Assembly: GCF_000380085.1 (NCBI RefSeq)
Contig: NZ_KB904558.1
Location: 62,001 to 126,000, forward strand
Direction: 5' to 3'
DNA length: 64,000 nucleotides
From: Streptococcus merionis DSM 19192
Lineage (GTDB): Bacteria > Bacillota > Bacilli > Lactobacillales > Streptococcaceae
The position numbers and the translations under genes were made by a program. The number at the start of each line of letters is the position of its first letter. Position 1 is the stretch's first letter. Below are positions 45,282-53,085 of this stretch, in pieces. A model generated the notes under the pieces. The model saw only the letters and a program-made list of their open reading frames with translations. It ran no database searches and was not told where the DNA came from.

Positions 45282-47163
45282 GCGAAATCACGCGCACCCG
45301 CAAAGGGTGCGACCTATCTATGTACGAGTTAGCACAAGTTTACAAGCCATTTCAATCCACGCACCCGCGAAGGGTGCGACAAAACGAGCTGGGAACCTCG
45401 CAAAAAGCAACCTAATTTCAATCCACGCACCCGCGAAGGGTGCGACTAAGTTGCAGGCAATGGACAATCTGGCCAAAATATTTCAATCCACGCACCCGCG
45501 AAGGGTGCGACCTAGCGCCACCATTTCGAGATCCAGTTGGTACTATTTCAATCCACGCACCCGCGAAGGGTGCGACCCTCGGAGCGACAAGTGCTGGAAC
45601 TTTGCAGACATTTCAATCCACGCACCCGCGAAGGGTGCGACAAATACCCTGTGTCTATTATACCATAAAGGAGAATTTCAATCCACGCACCCGCGAAGGG
45701 TGCGACGGGCCTATGGACGACTTTGCTAGACGCTGGCAAATTTCAATCCACGCACCCGCGAAGGGTGCGACTTGCCACCAAGTGCTTCAATGTATAGCTC
45801 ATTGAATTTCAATCCACGCACCCGCGAAGGGTGCGACCCAATTCGCATCAGCTACATCAACGACTTGTTCCATTTCAATCCACGCACCCGCGAAGGGTGC
45901 GACATGACTTATCAAATAAAAAATATCGTAAGACCCATTTCAATCCACGCACCCGCGAAGGGTGCGACATGGTCTAGGTGGTTCATCATCAAAAGCCCCT
46001 TATTTCAATCCACGCACCCGCGAAGGGTGCGAAGGTTTAGTCTGTTTTTAACCTAGTTCGAATAGTATTTCAATCCACGCACCCGCGAAGGGTGCGACGT
46101 AGCCTCCTGTGCTATAATGAAGCTATCATTACGGATTTCAATCCACGCACCCGCGAAGGGTGCGACTGTCTATGTCGATTTAGGCTTTAATGTTGGTTCC
46201 ATTTCAATCCACGCACCCGCGAAGGGTGCGACAGTACGAGGACATCTTTATAGATTATCCGCCAGCAATTTCAATCCACGCACCCGCGAAGGGTGCGACT
46301 GTTGATAGTCTTTACTCATGATAGCTGTATCAGGATTTCAATCCACGCACCCGCGAAGGGTGCGACGGTCGGAGTCCTGTCAGTGTTTGCACAGCTAGAA
46401 CGAATTTCAATCCACGCACCCGCGAAGGGTGCGACACAAATCCTAATGTATCATCAAGATATGTACTTATTTCAATCCACGCACCCGCGAAGGGTGCGAC
46501 AAGGTAATAGTCTTAGTCTCGTAACGATTACTTTATTTCAATCCACGCACCCGCGAAGGGTGCGACTCAAATCACAGAAATTATCGTCACGTCAGCATTG
46601 GATTTCAATCCACGCACCCGCGAAGGGTGCGACGCATTGAGCGATACCTGAGAGCATATACTTGGCCTATTTCAATCCACGCACCCGCGAAGGGTGCGAC
46701 CGAAGTTTTTCATGGACAAATGGAAATCACTCTTATTTCAATCCACGCACCCGCGAAGGGTGCGACTCAACATGTTTCAAAATAGCGTCTCTTGAATTGA
46801 TTTCAATCCACGCACCCGCGAAGGGTGCGACGTTTCCCGGACTTTCTGCGGCCATACATCAACCAGATATTTCAATCCACGCACCCGCGAAGGGTGCGAC
46901 TTTAGATACGCGGTCAATGCTGTACTAGCCACCGCAATTTCAATCCACGCACCCGCGAAGGGTGCGACAAAATGAGTTTCGGAGGTAGTTTATGACACCG
47001 AATTTCAATCCACGCACCCGCGAAGGGTGCGACAAAATGAGTTGCGGAGGTAGTTTATGACACCGAATTTCAATCCACGCACCCGCGAAGGGTGCGACTT
47101 GATAAGCTGGGTTAATTGAACTTATAAAATCATTTCAATCCACGCACCCGCGAAGGGTGCGAC
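45282..47163 (-). CRISPR. Type I-C CRISPR array, 28 repeats plus a degenerate terminal repeat, 28 spacers
   Basis: The 32-bp repeat, read on the minus strand, begins GTCGCACCC and ends GTGGATTGAAAT, with a GCACCC/GGGTGC hairpin. I placed 28 repeats starting at 45349 and ending at 47163, all alike except the one at 46002-46033, whose 5'-most base in crRNA orientation differs. A 29th, at 45282-45313, keeps the hairpin but has lost the handle half and is the leader-distal end. Spacers are 33-37 bp. Two leader-proximal neighbours (46969-47001, 47034-47066) differ by one base. The leader lies between 47163 and cas2. Confidence 0.99.
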
Positions 47164-47310
47164 GGCGCGTAGAGACACCGTTTGTGGGCCACATTGGCGA
47201 TCTAGAAAGCACTTTTTAGCTTCTAAAACTGCAAAAATGACCCATTTTTCCTATTTTTTTGCGCGAACCTCCCGTACTTTTATGAGTAACAAGGGTTCGC
47301 AAAGTATTTT
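47164..47310 (-). promoter_or_regulatory. CRISPR leader
   Basis: An A/T-rich, non-coding stretch between cas2 and the first repeat. It carries an inverted pair TTTGCGAACC / GGTTCGCGCAAA (about 47261-47305), common in type I-C leaders. No clear -35/-10 was found, but crRNA transcription should start here on the minus strand. Confidence 0.8.
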
Positions 47311-47604
47311 TCAAAGGAGCAAAACCCCTATATCAGGATCGTAACTGTCATCGCGTCCCATCGTTTCAACACGATTTTGCCAATTTTTGCCTAACAGGTA
47401 AAAGCGGATGCTGTCTGATTCCATATCGATTATTTTGGACAGACGATCTTTAATTTCGACAAATTCAGCTGGTGTCACTGAACATTCAAAAACAGAATTT
47501 TGCACGCGCTGACCATAATCAACACATAGTTTCGCAACATGGCGCAGACGCTTTCGACCTGCTGCCGACTCTGTGTTTACATCATAAGCAACCAAGACCA
47601 TCAT
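47311..47604 (-). CDS. cas2: CRISPR adaptation protein Cas2 (type I-C)
   Basis: A 97-residue ferredoxin-like nuclease-fold protein that, with Cas1, integrates spacers. MVLVAYDVNTESAAGRKRLRHVAKLCVDYGQRVQNSVFEC holds the conserved Asp of strand 1 (YDVN) and the VQNSVFE strand. ISSUES: two consecutive ATGs; either can be the start, with GGAG before. The end lies just before the leader. Last cas gene. Confidence 0.97.
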   Translation of the reverse strand: MMVLVAYDVNTESAAGRKRLRHVAKLCVDYGQRVQNSVFECSVTPAEFVEIKDRLSKIIDMESDSIRFYLLGKNWQNRVETMGRDDSYDPDIGVLLL

Positions 47605-47614
47605 CGTAAATCTC

Positions 47615-48640
47615 CTAAATTAAAAACGGCGGATAAGCGTCCAAGTCTCCTCGAATAGCTTTAGCCAATAGCTGAGCTTGGACGTAGGGGAGCAGCATCA
47701 ACTTCACTTTTTCTTTTAAAAATGGATGTTCAACCTCGGTGTGCTTGCGCTTCTGCCAGTTTTCAATAAAGACAGCTCGTCCCTTTTCGGTTAGAAGGAC
47801 ACTTCCATTTTCTTTGATCTCAAAGTGCTTAGCTGTCAATTGTCCACGATTGACCAGAGAAAAGACAAAACGATCAACGATAAAAGATCGGAATTCCTCC
47901 ACCAAATCAAGAGCTAAACCAGCTCTACCAGGACGGTCTGTATGGTAAAAACCGACATAGCTATCTAGGCCAACCGCTTCTAAAGCCGATTGACACTCAT
48001 AAGTCAGCAAACTATAACCAAAGGACATCAAGGCATTCAAACAATCCAATGGCGGCCTCCGCGAACGACCATTAAACCTGAAAGTCTCTTTATCAGATAA
48101 AACCATATCGTTAAAGGCGCGAAAATATTGGTTTGCAGCCTGACCTTCAATACCTAGCAGCATCTCTTTATCTTGAGCAACTTGAACGTTTTCCAATGCC
48201 CAAACCAGCTCATTATCAATTTCTTCAAACAACTTCACATCAACGCGATCCCTATGATCTCGCTTAAAGCGGAGCAAGTATTTACGCGAATTGGAGATTT
48301 TAGCAAGCATAAACCGTTTGGCAAAATCCAGTGATTCAACATCATCTGCTAATCGATAGTGTTGTCTTCGAAGAAGAACATTTCCATTGGTCGGTCCAAC
48401 AAAACGCCCGCAAAACCGACCTTGAGGCGTGTGAAAGGAAAGATTGATTTGATTTTCTGCACAGAGCTCAATCAGAGATGGTGATGCGCCGAGATAAGAA
48501 AAGCAGACAATCCCATCAATAATCCGATAGGGAAAACGATTTAGTACCTTTCCATCTTGCTTTATGACAATATTATCCCGCTCACGCGTCAAGTAAAAAT
48601 CTTCCTGCGTTAGGTAAAGGGTATTGAGTAATTTTTTCAT
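47615..48640 (-). CDS. cas1: CRISPR integrase Cas1 (type I-C)
   Basis: A 341-residue integrase. Metal ligands appear in LLGIEGQAANQYF (Glu), VGFYHTDRPGRAGLALDLVEEFR (His and Glu/Asp). Size and sequence match the Cas1c group. It overlaps cas4 by 4 bases and ends 10 bases before cas2, so the three adaptation genes are one unit. Complete. Confidence 0.97.
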   Translation of the reverse strand: MKKLLNTLYLTQEDFYLTRERDNIVIKQDGKVLNRFPYRIIDGIVCFSYLGASPSLIELCAENQINLSFHTPQGRFCGRFVGPTNGNVLLRRQHYRLADDVESLDFAKRFMLAKISNSRKYLLRFKRDHRDRVDVKLFEEIDNELVWALENVQVAQDKEMLLGIEGQAANQYFRAFNDMVLSDKETFRFNGRSRRPPLDCLNALMSFGYSLLTYECQSALEAVGLDSYVGFYHTDRPGRAGLALDLVEEFRSFIVDRFVFSLVNRGQLTAKHFEIKENGSVLLTEKGRAVFIENWQKRKHTEVEHPFLKEKVKLMLLPYVQAQLLAKAIRGDLDAYPPFLI

Positions 48641-49308
48641 AACAACGCCTCACTTCTAAGCGCAGACTGGATATAATTCGACACGCTTGGTGTCTTTTTA
48701 CTGAGCCTTGGCATACAAATATCAACCAGAGAACACAGCTGGCAATTTCTAAAATAGGCTGCCTTTTCGATTCTTTTATCTGCGTAATAAGCATGCATCT
48801 GAGCTGCCAAGTCTGCAACTTTCTGTCTACGAGCAGGAGTGATAATAATCTCTTGCTTTTGATTGACACTGTGGTAATAGAGATAGCTCTTATCAATCTG
48901 GCATCCCAATGTCTCTTCAAGGCAAATAACCTGAGCGACAAGCTGGACAATATCCCTACTATCCTTTTTAGGTTTCCCCCGTTTATACTCGACAATGGTC
49001 GGTAGCCATCTTCCTCGTCTACCCTTTAAAGCAACACCATCCTCATGCTTATGAAACTCAACGACATCTAAAATACCATACAGCCCCAGAGACTTGGACG
49101 AAACCTGCATAGCTCTAGAGGTAATGATGTCTTTTCGTTTTTCCTTGACATACGGGTTATCTGCTTTTTGATGCAGAACTTGGCCATGAGCAGTCGCTTC
49201 ATTATCCAGCCAATGCTGCTCGATATGAATTAATCCCCACTGTCTTTTGCAGAACTGAAAGTGCTGAATGCCCGAAAGCATAAGATAATCATCTTCTGCA
49301 TATCCCAT
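48637..49308 (-). CDS. cas4: CRISPR-associated exonuclease Cas4
   Basis: A 223-residue RecB-like nuclease that trims prespacers and selects the PAM in I-C systems. It has the first Fe-S cysteine in QFCKRQWGLIHIEQHW, the RecB metal motifs GILDVVEFHK and PTIVEYKRGKPK, and the cysteine cluster RNCQLCSLVDICMP near residue 190. Begins one base after cas7. Complete. Confidence 0.96.
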   Translation of the reverse strand: MGYAEDDYLMLSGIQHFQFCKRQWGLIHIEQHWLDNEATAHGQVLHQKADNPYVKEKRKDIITSRAMQVSSKSLGLYGILDVVEFHKHEDGVALKGRRGRWLPTIVEYKRGKPKKDSRDIVQLVAQVICLEETLGCQIDKSYLYYHSVNQKQEIIITPARRQKVADLAAQMHAYYADKRIEKAAYFRNCQLCSLVDICMPRLSKKTPSVSNYIQSALRSEALL

Positions 49309-49309
49309 A

Positions 49310-50158
49310 TTACAGTCCTTCTAGGATTTCAACCTTCAACCCTTTTTCTTGGTAACTTTCTAGTTTTTCTTGATTCAACCTGATGGCATAATCTTCATAG
49401 CTATTCTTGTCTAACTGCTCCTTATTAAATTCTAACAAATCAAAGACACGCGCGCTAGACACATTTCCTAATTTGCTGGAGTGTGTAAACCAAAACACTT
49501 CACGAATACGCATAGATCCCTCAGGTCGAGCCGATGAGGCATCATTTTCAAAGAGACTCAGCAGAGCTTCCTTAATAACCTCAGCATCCGCATCTGAAAA
49601 ACCAGTTTTCTCTGCAAAATGAGCATTAATAGACCCCTTAATGACATAAACACCATAATCCACAAAATGCTTAGTTCCCATCGTATCCGAAGAGCGACCA
49701 CTATCATTTTTGGCTTCCATCCCGTTGGTGCTTCGAGTAATTTGAAGGCTGGAAATGACAATTGGTTCTAAGGACTTAGCCATGCTAATCGAAACTGGCC
49801 CTCGAACACCAATAGATTTTTTCAAATAAGTGAAAACTTGTCCAAAACTACGCACATCCAACCATAGTTGATTAGCTGTTTCTTCAACTTCTTGATCAGG
49901 TGTCTTGGCAGTAAAATGATTTGAGAAACGCTTCTCAAGCGAGCGAAATTCATCTTCAATTCGATCACCAGCCTGCACAAATATCGGATACCCCATATCT
50001 TGCATGCGATTTCTGATTTTGCGTTTGATCGAAACATCACTCATCAATCCAAACCCTTTGGCATCTGTTCTGGGCATATTGCCAGATAACGGATCCCCAT
50101 TGGCATTAGCCTCTCTCACCTCAATAGTTGCCATAAAATCAATCTTATGTTCTAACAT
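49310..50158 (-). CDS. cas7c: Cascade backbone subunit Cas7c (Csd2)
   Basis: A 282-residue RAMP-fold protein forming the crRNA-binding filament (six to seven copies in I-C Cascade). HKIDFMATIEVREANANGDPLSGNMPRTDAKGFGLMSDVSIKRKIRNRMQ is the typical Csd2 N-terminus; the thumb-like finger is GTKHFVDYGVYVIKGSINAHF. It starts 3 bases after cas8c on the minus strand. Each Cas7 flips out every sixth crRNA base, relevant for the pseudo-spacer at 53009-53032. Confidence 0.96.
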   Translation of the reverse strand: MLEHKIDFMATIEVREANANGDPLSGNMPRTDAKGFGLMSDVSIKRKIRNRMQDMGYPIFVQAGDRIEDEFRSLEKRFSNHFTAKTPDQEVEETANQLWLDVRSFGQVFTYLKKSIGVRGPVSISMAKSLEPIVISSLQITRSTNGMEAKNDSGRSSDTMGTKHFVDYGVYVIKGSINAHFAEKTGFSDADAEVIKEALLSLFENDASSARPEGSMRIREVFWFTHSSKLGNVSSARVFDLLEFNKEQLDKNSYEDYAIRLNQEKLESYQEKGLKVEILEGL

Positions 50159-50161
50159 GAC

Positions 50162-50557
50162 TTAGTCCTCACTTTCAGTTTTAACTTGTTTGGTATAAAA
50201 GAAACGTTTTTCAGCATAATAGCCAAAAAGAAACATGTATTCAAGAGCTTGATTGAACTGTCTAGAAGTGAATTGATTCATTAATCGCTCCATAATTTGC
50301 TCCTTTTCCTTGGCCAATTTATGCCAAAGCCCTGGACGATTCAGCTTCAAGACTTCCTCATAAGGTTTGATCTTGTTTTCCAAAAGCATCATCATCTTAG
50401 CTGGTTGGCCAGTATAAGCAGTCCAATACCGCTCTGCATTTGTGATTCTCTCCTGAGAATTGCCATCCATCACATAGCGCTGAGTTTCAATCAACTCGTA
50501 AATCGCTAAAAGCCTTCCGAAGAGGTAAGACCTGTCATGATTTTCCTGATCTATCAT
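50162..50557 (-). CDS. cas11c: Cas11c small subunit from an internal start in cas8c
   Basis: In type I-C systems the small subunit Cas11c is translated from within cas8c. Here an in-frame ATG at 50557 (residue 495 of Cas8c) follows an AAGGTG ribosome-binding-like site 9 bases upstream and would give 131 residues (MIDQENHDRSYLFGRLLAIYE...), all helical. Position and length match those of known I-C Cas11c. The start is inferred; no separate promoter. Confidence 0.7.
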   Translation of the reverse strand: MIDQENHDRSYLFGRLLAIYELIETQRYVMDGNSQERITNAERYWTAYTGQPAKMMMLLENKIKPYEEVLKLNRPGLWHKLAKEKEQIMERLMNQFTSRQFNQALEYMFLFGYYAEKRFFYTKQVKTESED

Positions 50558-52039
50558 TGGCGTGAACACCTTTCTATTTTGCTTTTGTAATACTGCTAAA
50601 CTCACATATTGCAGTTGATACCAAGTTTTAGGATATTTTTGCCGTTGCCTAATATTTTCTTGCAGCTTATGGACCAAAGCTCTAGGAATTTCTTGTCCAT
50701 CCAGCAAAGCTGTTACCAATTGCTGATATTGATCGCTGAGAAAGCTATCGTTATCCAACTCTAAATAGCGACCACGATCAACCCCATAGGCAGCCACGAT
50801 AATCTCTCTGAAGCTCGGTGTTTTTTGATAATAACCAACACCACCTTTCAATTGACGCTCCCAAGAGTAAGAATCCTGCCATTTTTCAAGATGTTTTAAC
50901 AATCTCGATCCCTGTAATTGTCGAAAATATTTGAGAGCAATACGCCCATCATTTGTTTTGTTTAAGATAGCCGCGTTATAAGTTGAGCTATTTTGGAAGA
51001 TTTTAGTACCTCTTGTAAAAGAGTCACTAATATTACGATTATCGTCCTTGACAGTAAATGCCGCAGTCTCATCTTCCTCTTCATCGTAATCACCGAAAAA
51101 ATCAGAAGCTGTAATATCCAATGCACTGTCATTGACAAGGTCACTATCAAACCAATTAATCAGATGTTGTCCAGAACCCAACCAGGCATGGGTTTTCTCC
51201 CTTTCAAGCAGGAACTTTGCCATTAAATGAATCTTTTCAGAGGTCTTATTGCCAACTGTAAACACATCCTCACGTTCTCTAAAACGCCCCTTATAGGCTT
51301 CACCATTATTACTCACCGAAATGAGTTTGGCATTTCCTAGAAGCCCCCTATGTTTAGTTGCCAAAATCTCTAAATCGCCACTGATATTGCAGCGGATTTT
51401 TTCTGCATCTGCGGCCTCAACCACCTTGATATAATCCTGATGAAGTTCTTGGTAATTGCTGACAGAAACTGTCTTTAAACCGATAAAATTGTCTATTGCA
51501 AACTCTAGGAAACAGGCAGATAAATCCGTATCTTTTTCTTTTCCATCAAATACAGTCGTAATCTTCAAACCATCACGACGATACTCTTTTCCAAAGAGTG
51601 ATCGGCAAATCACATCCAGAAAGTCAGCTCTTTTGATAAATCCTTGAATCAGCTCAAGATATGATTTCACTGTTTTATCTTGGGAAGAGCCTATCCAGCT
51701 TTCAAGCTGACGGTGAAATGTCTGATACTGAGATTCATTCTGTTCTGAAACATAATAAGACAGTTTATCGACCAAGGGATGGGGAGCAGGATTTTTCCCA
51801 GAACGCGCCACCGAATCAGGTGTTACAGGAAAAACAATACTTGTTTCTGCTCCCATAAATTCGGCACGCATAAAGTTGCCAGACTGATCCAATTGGACGA
51901 AAATGATATTCTTTCCATTAGATTTGAGACTCGTGTGGTAACGTGGCAAAAGGAGCGTTTTTCCTTTTTCAGGATTATCCACCCATCCTGTTTCTTCTGC
52001 CTTGTCGTAAGTTTTTAAAAGCGAGGTAAAGAAATCCAT
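50162..52039 (-). CDS. cas8c: Cascade large subunit Cas8c (Csd1)
   Basis: A 625-residue large subunit that reads the PAM. It begins MDFFTSLLKTYDKAEETGWVDNPEKGKTLLLPRYHTSLKSNGKNIIF, the standard Csd1 opening, and ends with a helical part (about 495-625) which is likely also made separately as Cas11c. I chose ATG 52039, which overlaps the cas5c stop (TGATG); a GTG one codon earlier is possible. Complete. Confidence 0.95.
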   Translation of the reverse strand: MDFFTSLLKTYDKAEETGWVDNPEKGKTLLLPRYHTSLKSNGKNIIFVQLDQSGNFMRAEFMGAETSIVFPVTPDSVARSGKNPAPHPLVDKLSYYVSEQNESQYQTFHRQLESWIGSSQDKTVKSYLELIQGFIKRADFLDVICRSLFGKEYRRDGLKITTVFDGKEKDTDLSACFLEFAIDNFIGLKTVSVSNYQELHQDYIKVVEAADAEKIRCNISGDLEILATKHRGLLGNAKLISVSNNGEAYKGRFREREDVFTVGNKTSEKIHLMAKFLLEREKTHAWLGSGQHLINWFDSDLVNDSALDITASDFFGDYDEEEDETAAFTVKDDNRNISDSFTRGTKIFQNSSTYNAAILNKTNDGRIALKYFRQLQGSRLLKHLEKWQDSYSWERQLKGGVGYYQKTPSFREIIVAAYGVDRGRYLELDNDSFLSDQYQQLVTALLDGQEIPRALVHKLQENIRQRQKYPKTWYQLQYVSLAVLQKQNRKVFTPMIDQENHDRSYLFGRLLAIYELIETQRYVMDGNSQERITNAERYWTAYTGQPAKMMMLLENKIKPYEEVLKLNRPGLWHKLAKEKEQIMERLMNQFTSRQFNQALEYMFLFGYYAEKRFFYTKQVKTESED

Positions 52040-52776
52040 CACTGACCTCCTTCTTCTCGGACACGATCTACTTCATATGCCTCATATTCATCTTCTACCG
52101 AGCGAACAGGGCCAGATACTTTAAATGCATAGCTCGAAAGAGTATTGACAATCTCACAGTCTTCCTGAGGCTTAAAATGAATCCTGCCATCCGTCATAAC
52201 TGTCCTTGTAAAAAAGGATCGCAAAGGTTGACTCTTATCCTTGGGGTAAGCAAAGGAATGAAACATAACACCGAAATCAATCTCTTGACCATCATATTCA
52301 GTTGATGCTGATTCGTAGTCGTCTTGACTAATTTCTTCCACTAGACCAAGACATTCTCTCGTTCCCAAAAAAACATCTCTTCGCCCACCTTTACGGATAG
52401 AGCGTGCCATAATGGCCTCATGTTTATTGGGCAATCGGTCTTGTATCAAGTCTGGACGATCTTCATTCCAAATAAAGTGAAATTTCACTAAATAATCCAC
52501 TTCGCTAAGGTAAGAGACATAACTCAAATCAGCTCCATAGTTCGCTAGCAAGGCCCGAACACCATGCAGCTCCGTCTGTATTTGATTGACAACCTTCACC
52601 TCAGTCACGACATTGGTAATAGTTGGCTTGTGATAAACACTATCAACAATGCCTTGCAAAGCCTGCTTAGTAGGCACAGCGTAGGAGCTACGCTCTCCAC
52701 CCCCTTTGGTCGCAGGGTTTGTGAATAGTGCCCTATCACCAGTCACTCGTAAATAGAAATTCCGTGATCTATACAC
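52039..52776 (-). CDS. cas5c: crRNA endonuclease and Cascade subunit Cas5c (Cas5d)
   Basis: A 245-residue RAMP protein that, in type I-C, cuts the repeat transcript and holds the crRNA 5' handle. MYRSRNFYLRVTGDRALFTNPATKGGGERSSYAVPTKQALQGIVDSVYHKPT is the Cas5d N-terminus with the conserved YHKP-type segment; the rest is normal. The start codon is GTG at 52776, with AGGAGG seven bases before. It opens the cas5-8-7-4-1-2 operon, which has its own promoter. Confidence 0.95.
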   Translation of the reverse strand: MYRSRNFYLRVTGDRALFTNPATKGGGERSSYAVPTKQALQGIVDSVYHKPTITNVVTEVKVVNQIQTELHGVRALLANYGADLSYVSYLSEVDYLVKFHFIWNEDRPDLIQDRLPNKHEAIMARSIRKGGRRDVFLGTRECLGLVEEISQDDYESASTEYDGQEIDFGVMFHSFAYPKDKSQPLRSFFTRTVMTDGRIHFKPQEDCEIVNTLSSYAFKVSGPVRSVEDEYEAYEVDRVREEGGQ

Positions 52777-52850
52777 ACCAAAACCTCCTTTTCTTTTTAT
52801 TGGTCACAAATTAGAAAAACACTTATAAGAAGTTCTAACCTCTCACCTGT

Positions 52851-52867
52851 TTGTAAACGCTTTACAA
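52851..52867. promoter_or_regulatory. Palindromic operator at the cas5 transcription start
   Basis: TTGTAAACGCTTTACAA consists of perfect 7-base arms around CGC and overlaps the predicted +1 of the cas5 promoter. It resembles a cre site with one extra central base. A similar half-site, TTGTAAGCG, lies at 55505-55513 in the cas3 promoter. A repressor site is likely; the regulator is unknown. Confidence 0.6.
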
Positions 52868-52872
52868 GCGTT

Positions 52873-52901
52873 AGTATATCATTTTAAGAATCTCTTGTCA
52901 A
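52873..52901 (-). promoter_or_regulatory. Promoter of the cas5-cas8-cas7-cas4-cas1-cas2 operon
   Basis: Minus strand: -35 TTGACA (52901-52896), 17-bp spacer, -10 TATACT (52878-52873). A near-consensus sigma-A promoter; +1 at about 52866, giving a 90-base leader before the cas5c GTG. Confidence 0.85.
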
Positions 52902-52909
52902 CAATTTTA

Positions 52910-52936
52910 TTCATCATTCTTTGTAATAAAATTTAA
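52910..52936 (+). promoter_or_regulatory. Putative Cascade target site for the crRNA-like RNA (TTC PAM plus protospacer)
   Basis: TTC (52910-52912) followed by ATCAT-t-CTTTG-t-AA, which equals the first 14 bases of the pseudo-spacer at 53009-53022 except at positions 6 and 12. Beyond position 14 the match ends. The site lies 8 bases upstream of the cas5 -35 and just before the -35 of the divergent RNA, so a bound Cascade could block both. Confidence 0.8.
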
Positions 52937-52946
52937 AAAATAGGTT

Positions 52947-52975
52947 TTGATTTCGAAAAAATTACTTGATATACT
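52947..52975 (+). promoter_or_regulatory. Promoter of the crRNA-like RNA
   Basis: Plus strand: -35 TTGATT (52947-52952), 17-bp spacer, -10 TATACT (52970-52975); +1 near 52982. Confidence 0.8.
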
Positions 52976-52981
52976 GTTATT

Positions 52982-53085
52982 ATCATCATTAAAGATGTGG
53001 ATTGAAATATCATACTTTGGAAGTATTGATCGGTCGCAGGCAGCTTTTTCTTGTCCTAGAAGATAAAGCTGTCTGCTTCTTTTTT
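52982..53085 (+). ncRNA. CreR-like crRNA-mimic RNA (putative Cascade-guided cas autorepressor)
   Basis: Antisense to the cas genes, between cas3 and cas5c. Order: about 15 nt of leader; GTGGATTGAAAT (52997-53008), identical to the 3' end of the CRISPR repeat and covering the whole I-C 5' handle; a 24-nt pseudo-spacer (53009-53032; real spacers are 33-37); GTCGCA (53033-53038), identical to the repeat start; then a stem GCAGGCAGCTTT / AAAGCTGTCTGC and TTCTTTTTT, an intrinsic terminator. The pseudo-spacer's first 14 bases match the site beside the cas5 promoter. It overlaps the last codons of cas3 in antisense. Naming follows known CreR/CreA RNAs; activity is inferred. Confidence 0.82.
53036..53085 (+). 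terminator. Terminator of the crRNA-like RNA
   Basis: GCAGGCAGCTTT (53036-53047) pairs with AAAGCTGTCTGC (53065-53076) with one G-U pair, then TTCTTTTTT. It overlaps the cas3 stop codon region. The stem also replaces the repeat hairpin after GTC. Confidence 0.88.

Noticed and set aside
45307..46928. Open reading frames through the CRISPR array with repeated peptides such as FNPRTREGCD and ISIHAPAKGAT
   Set aside because: They are translations of the repeat in three frames. No ribosome-binding sites; the array explains them.
52836..52850. A mini reading frame (GTG AGA GGT TAG on the minus strand) in the cas5 leader, as a possible CreT-like toxin
   Set aside because: Only three codons, with a single AGA codon, no ribosome-binding site, and no repression site specific for it. 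It is most likely chance.
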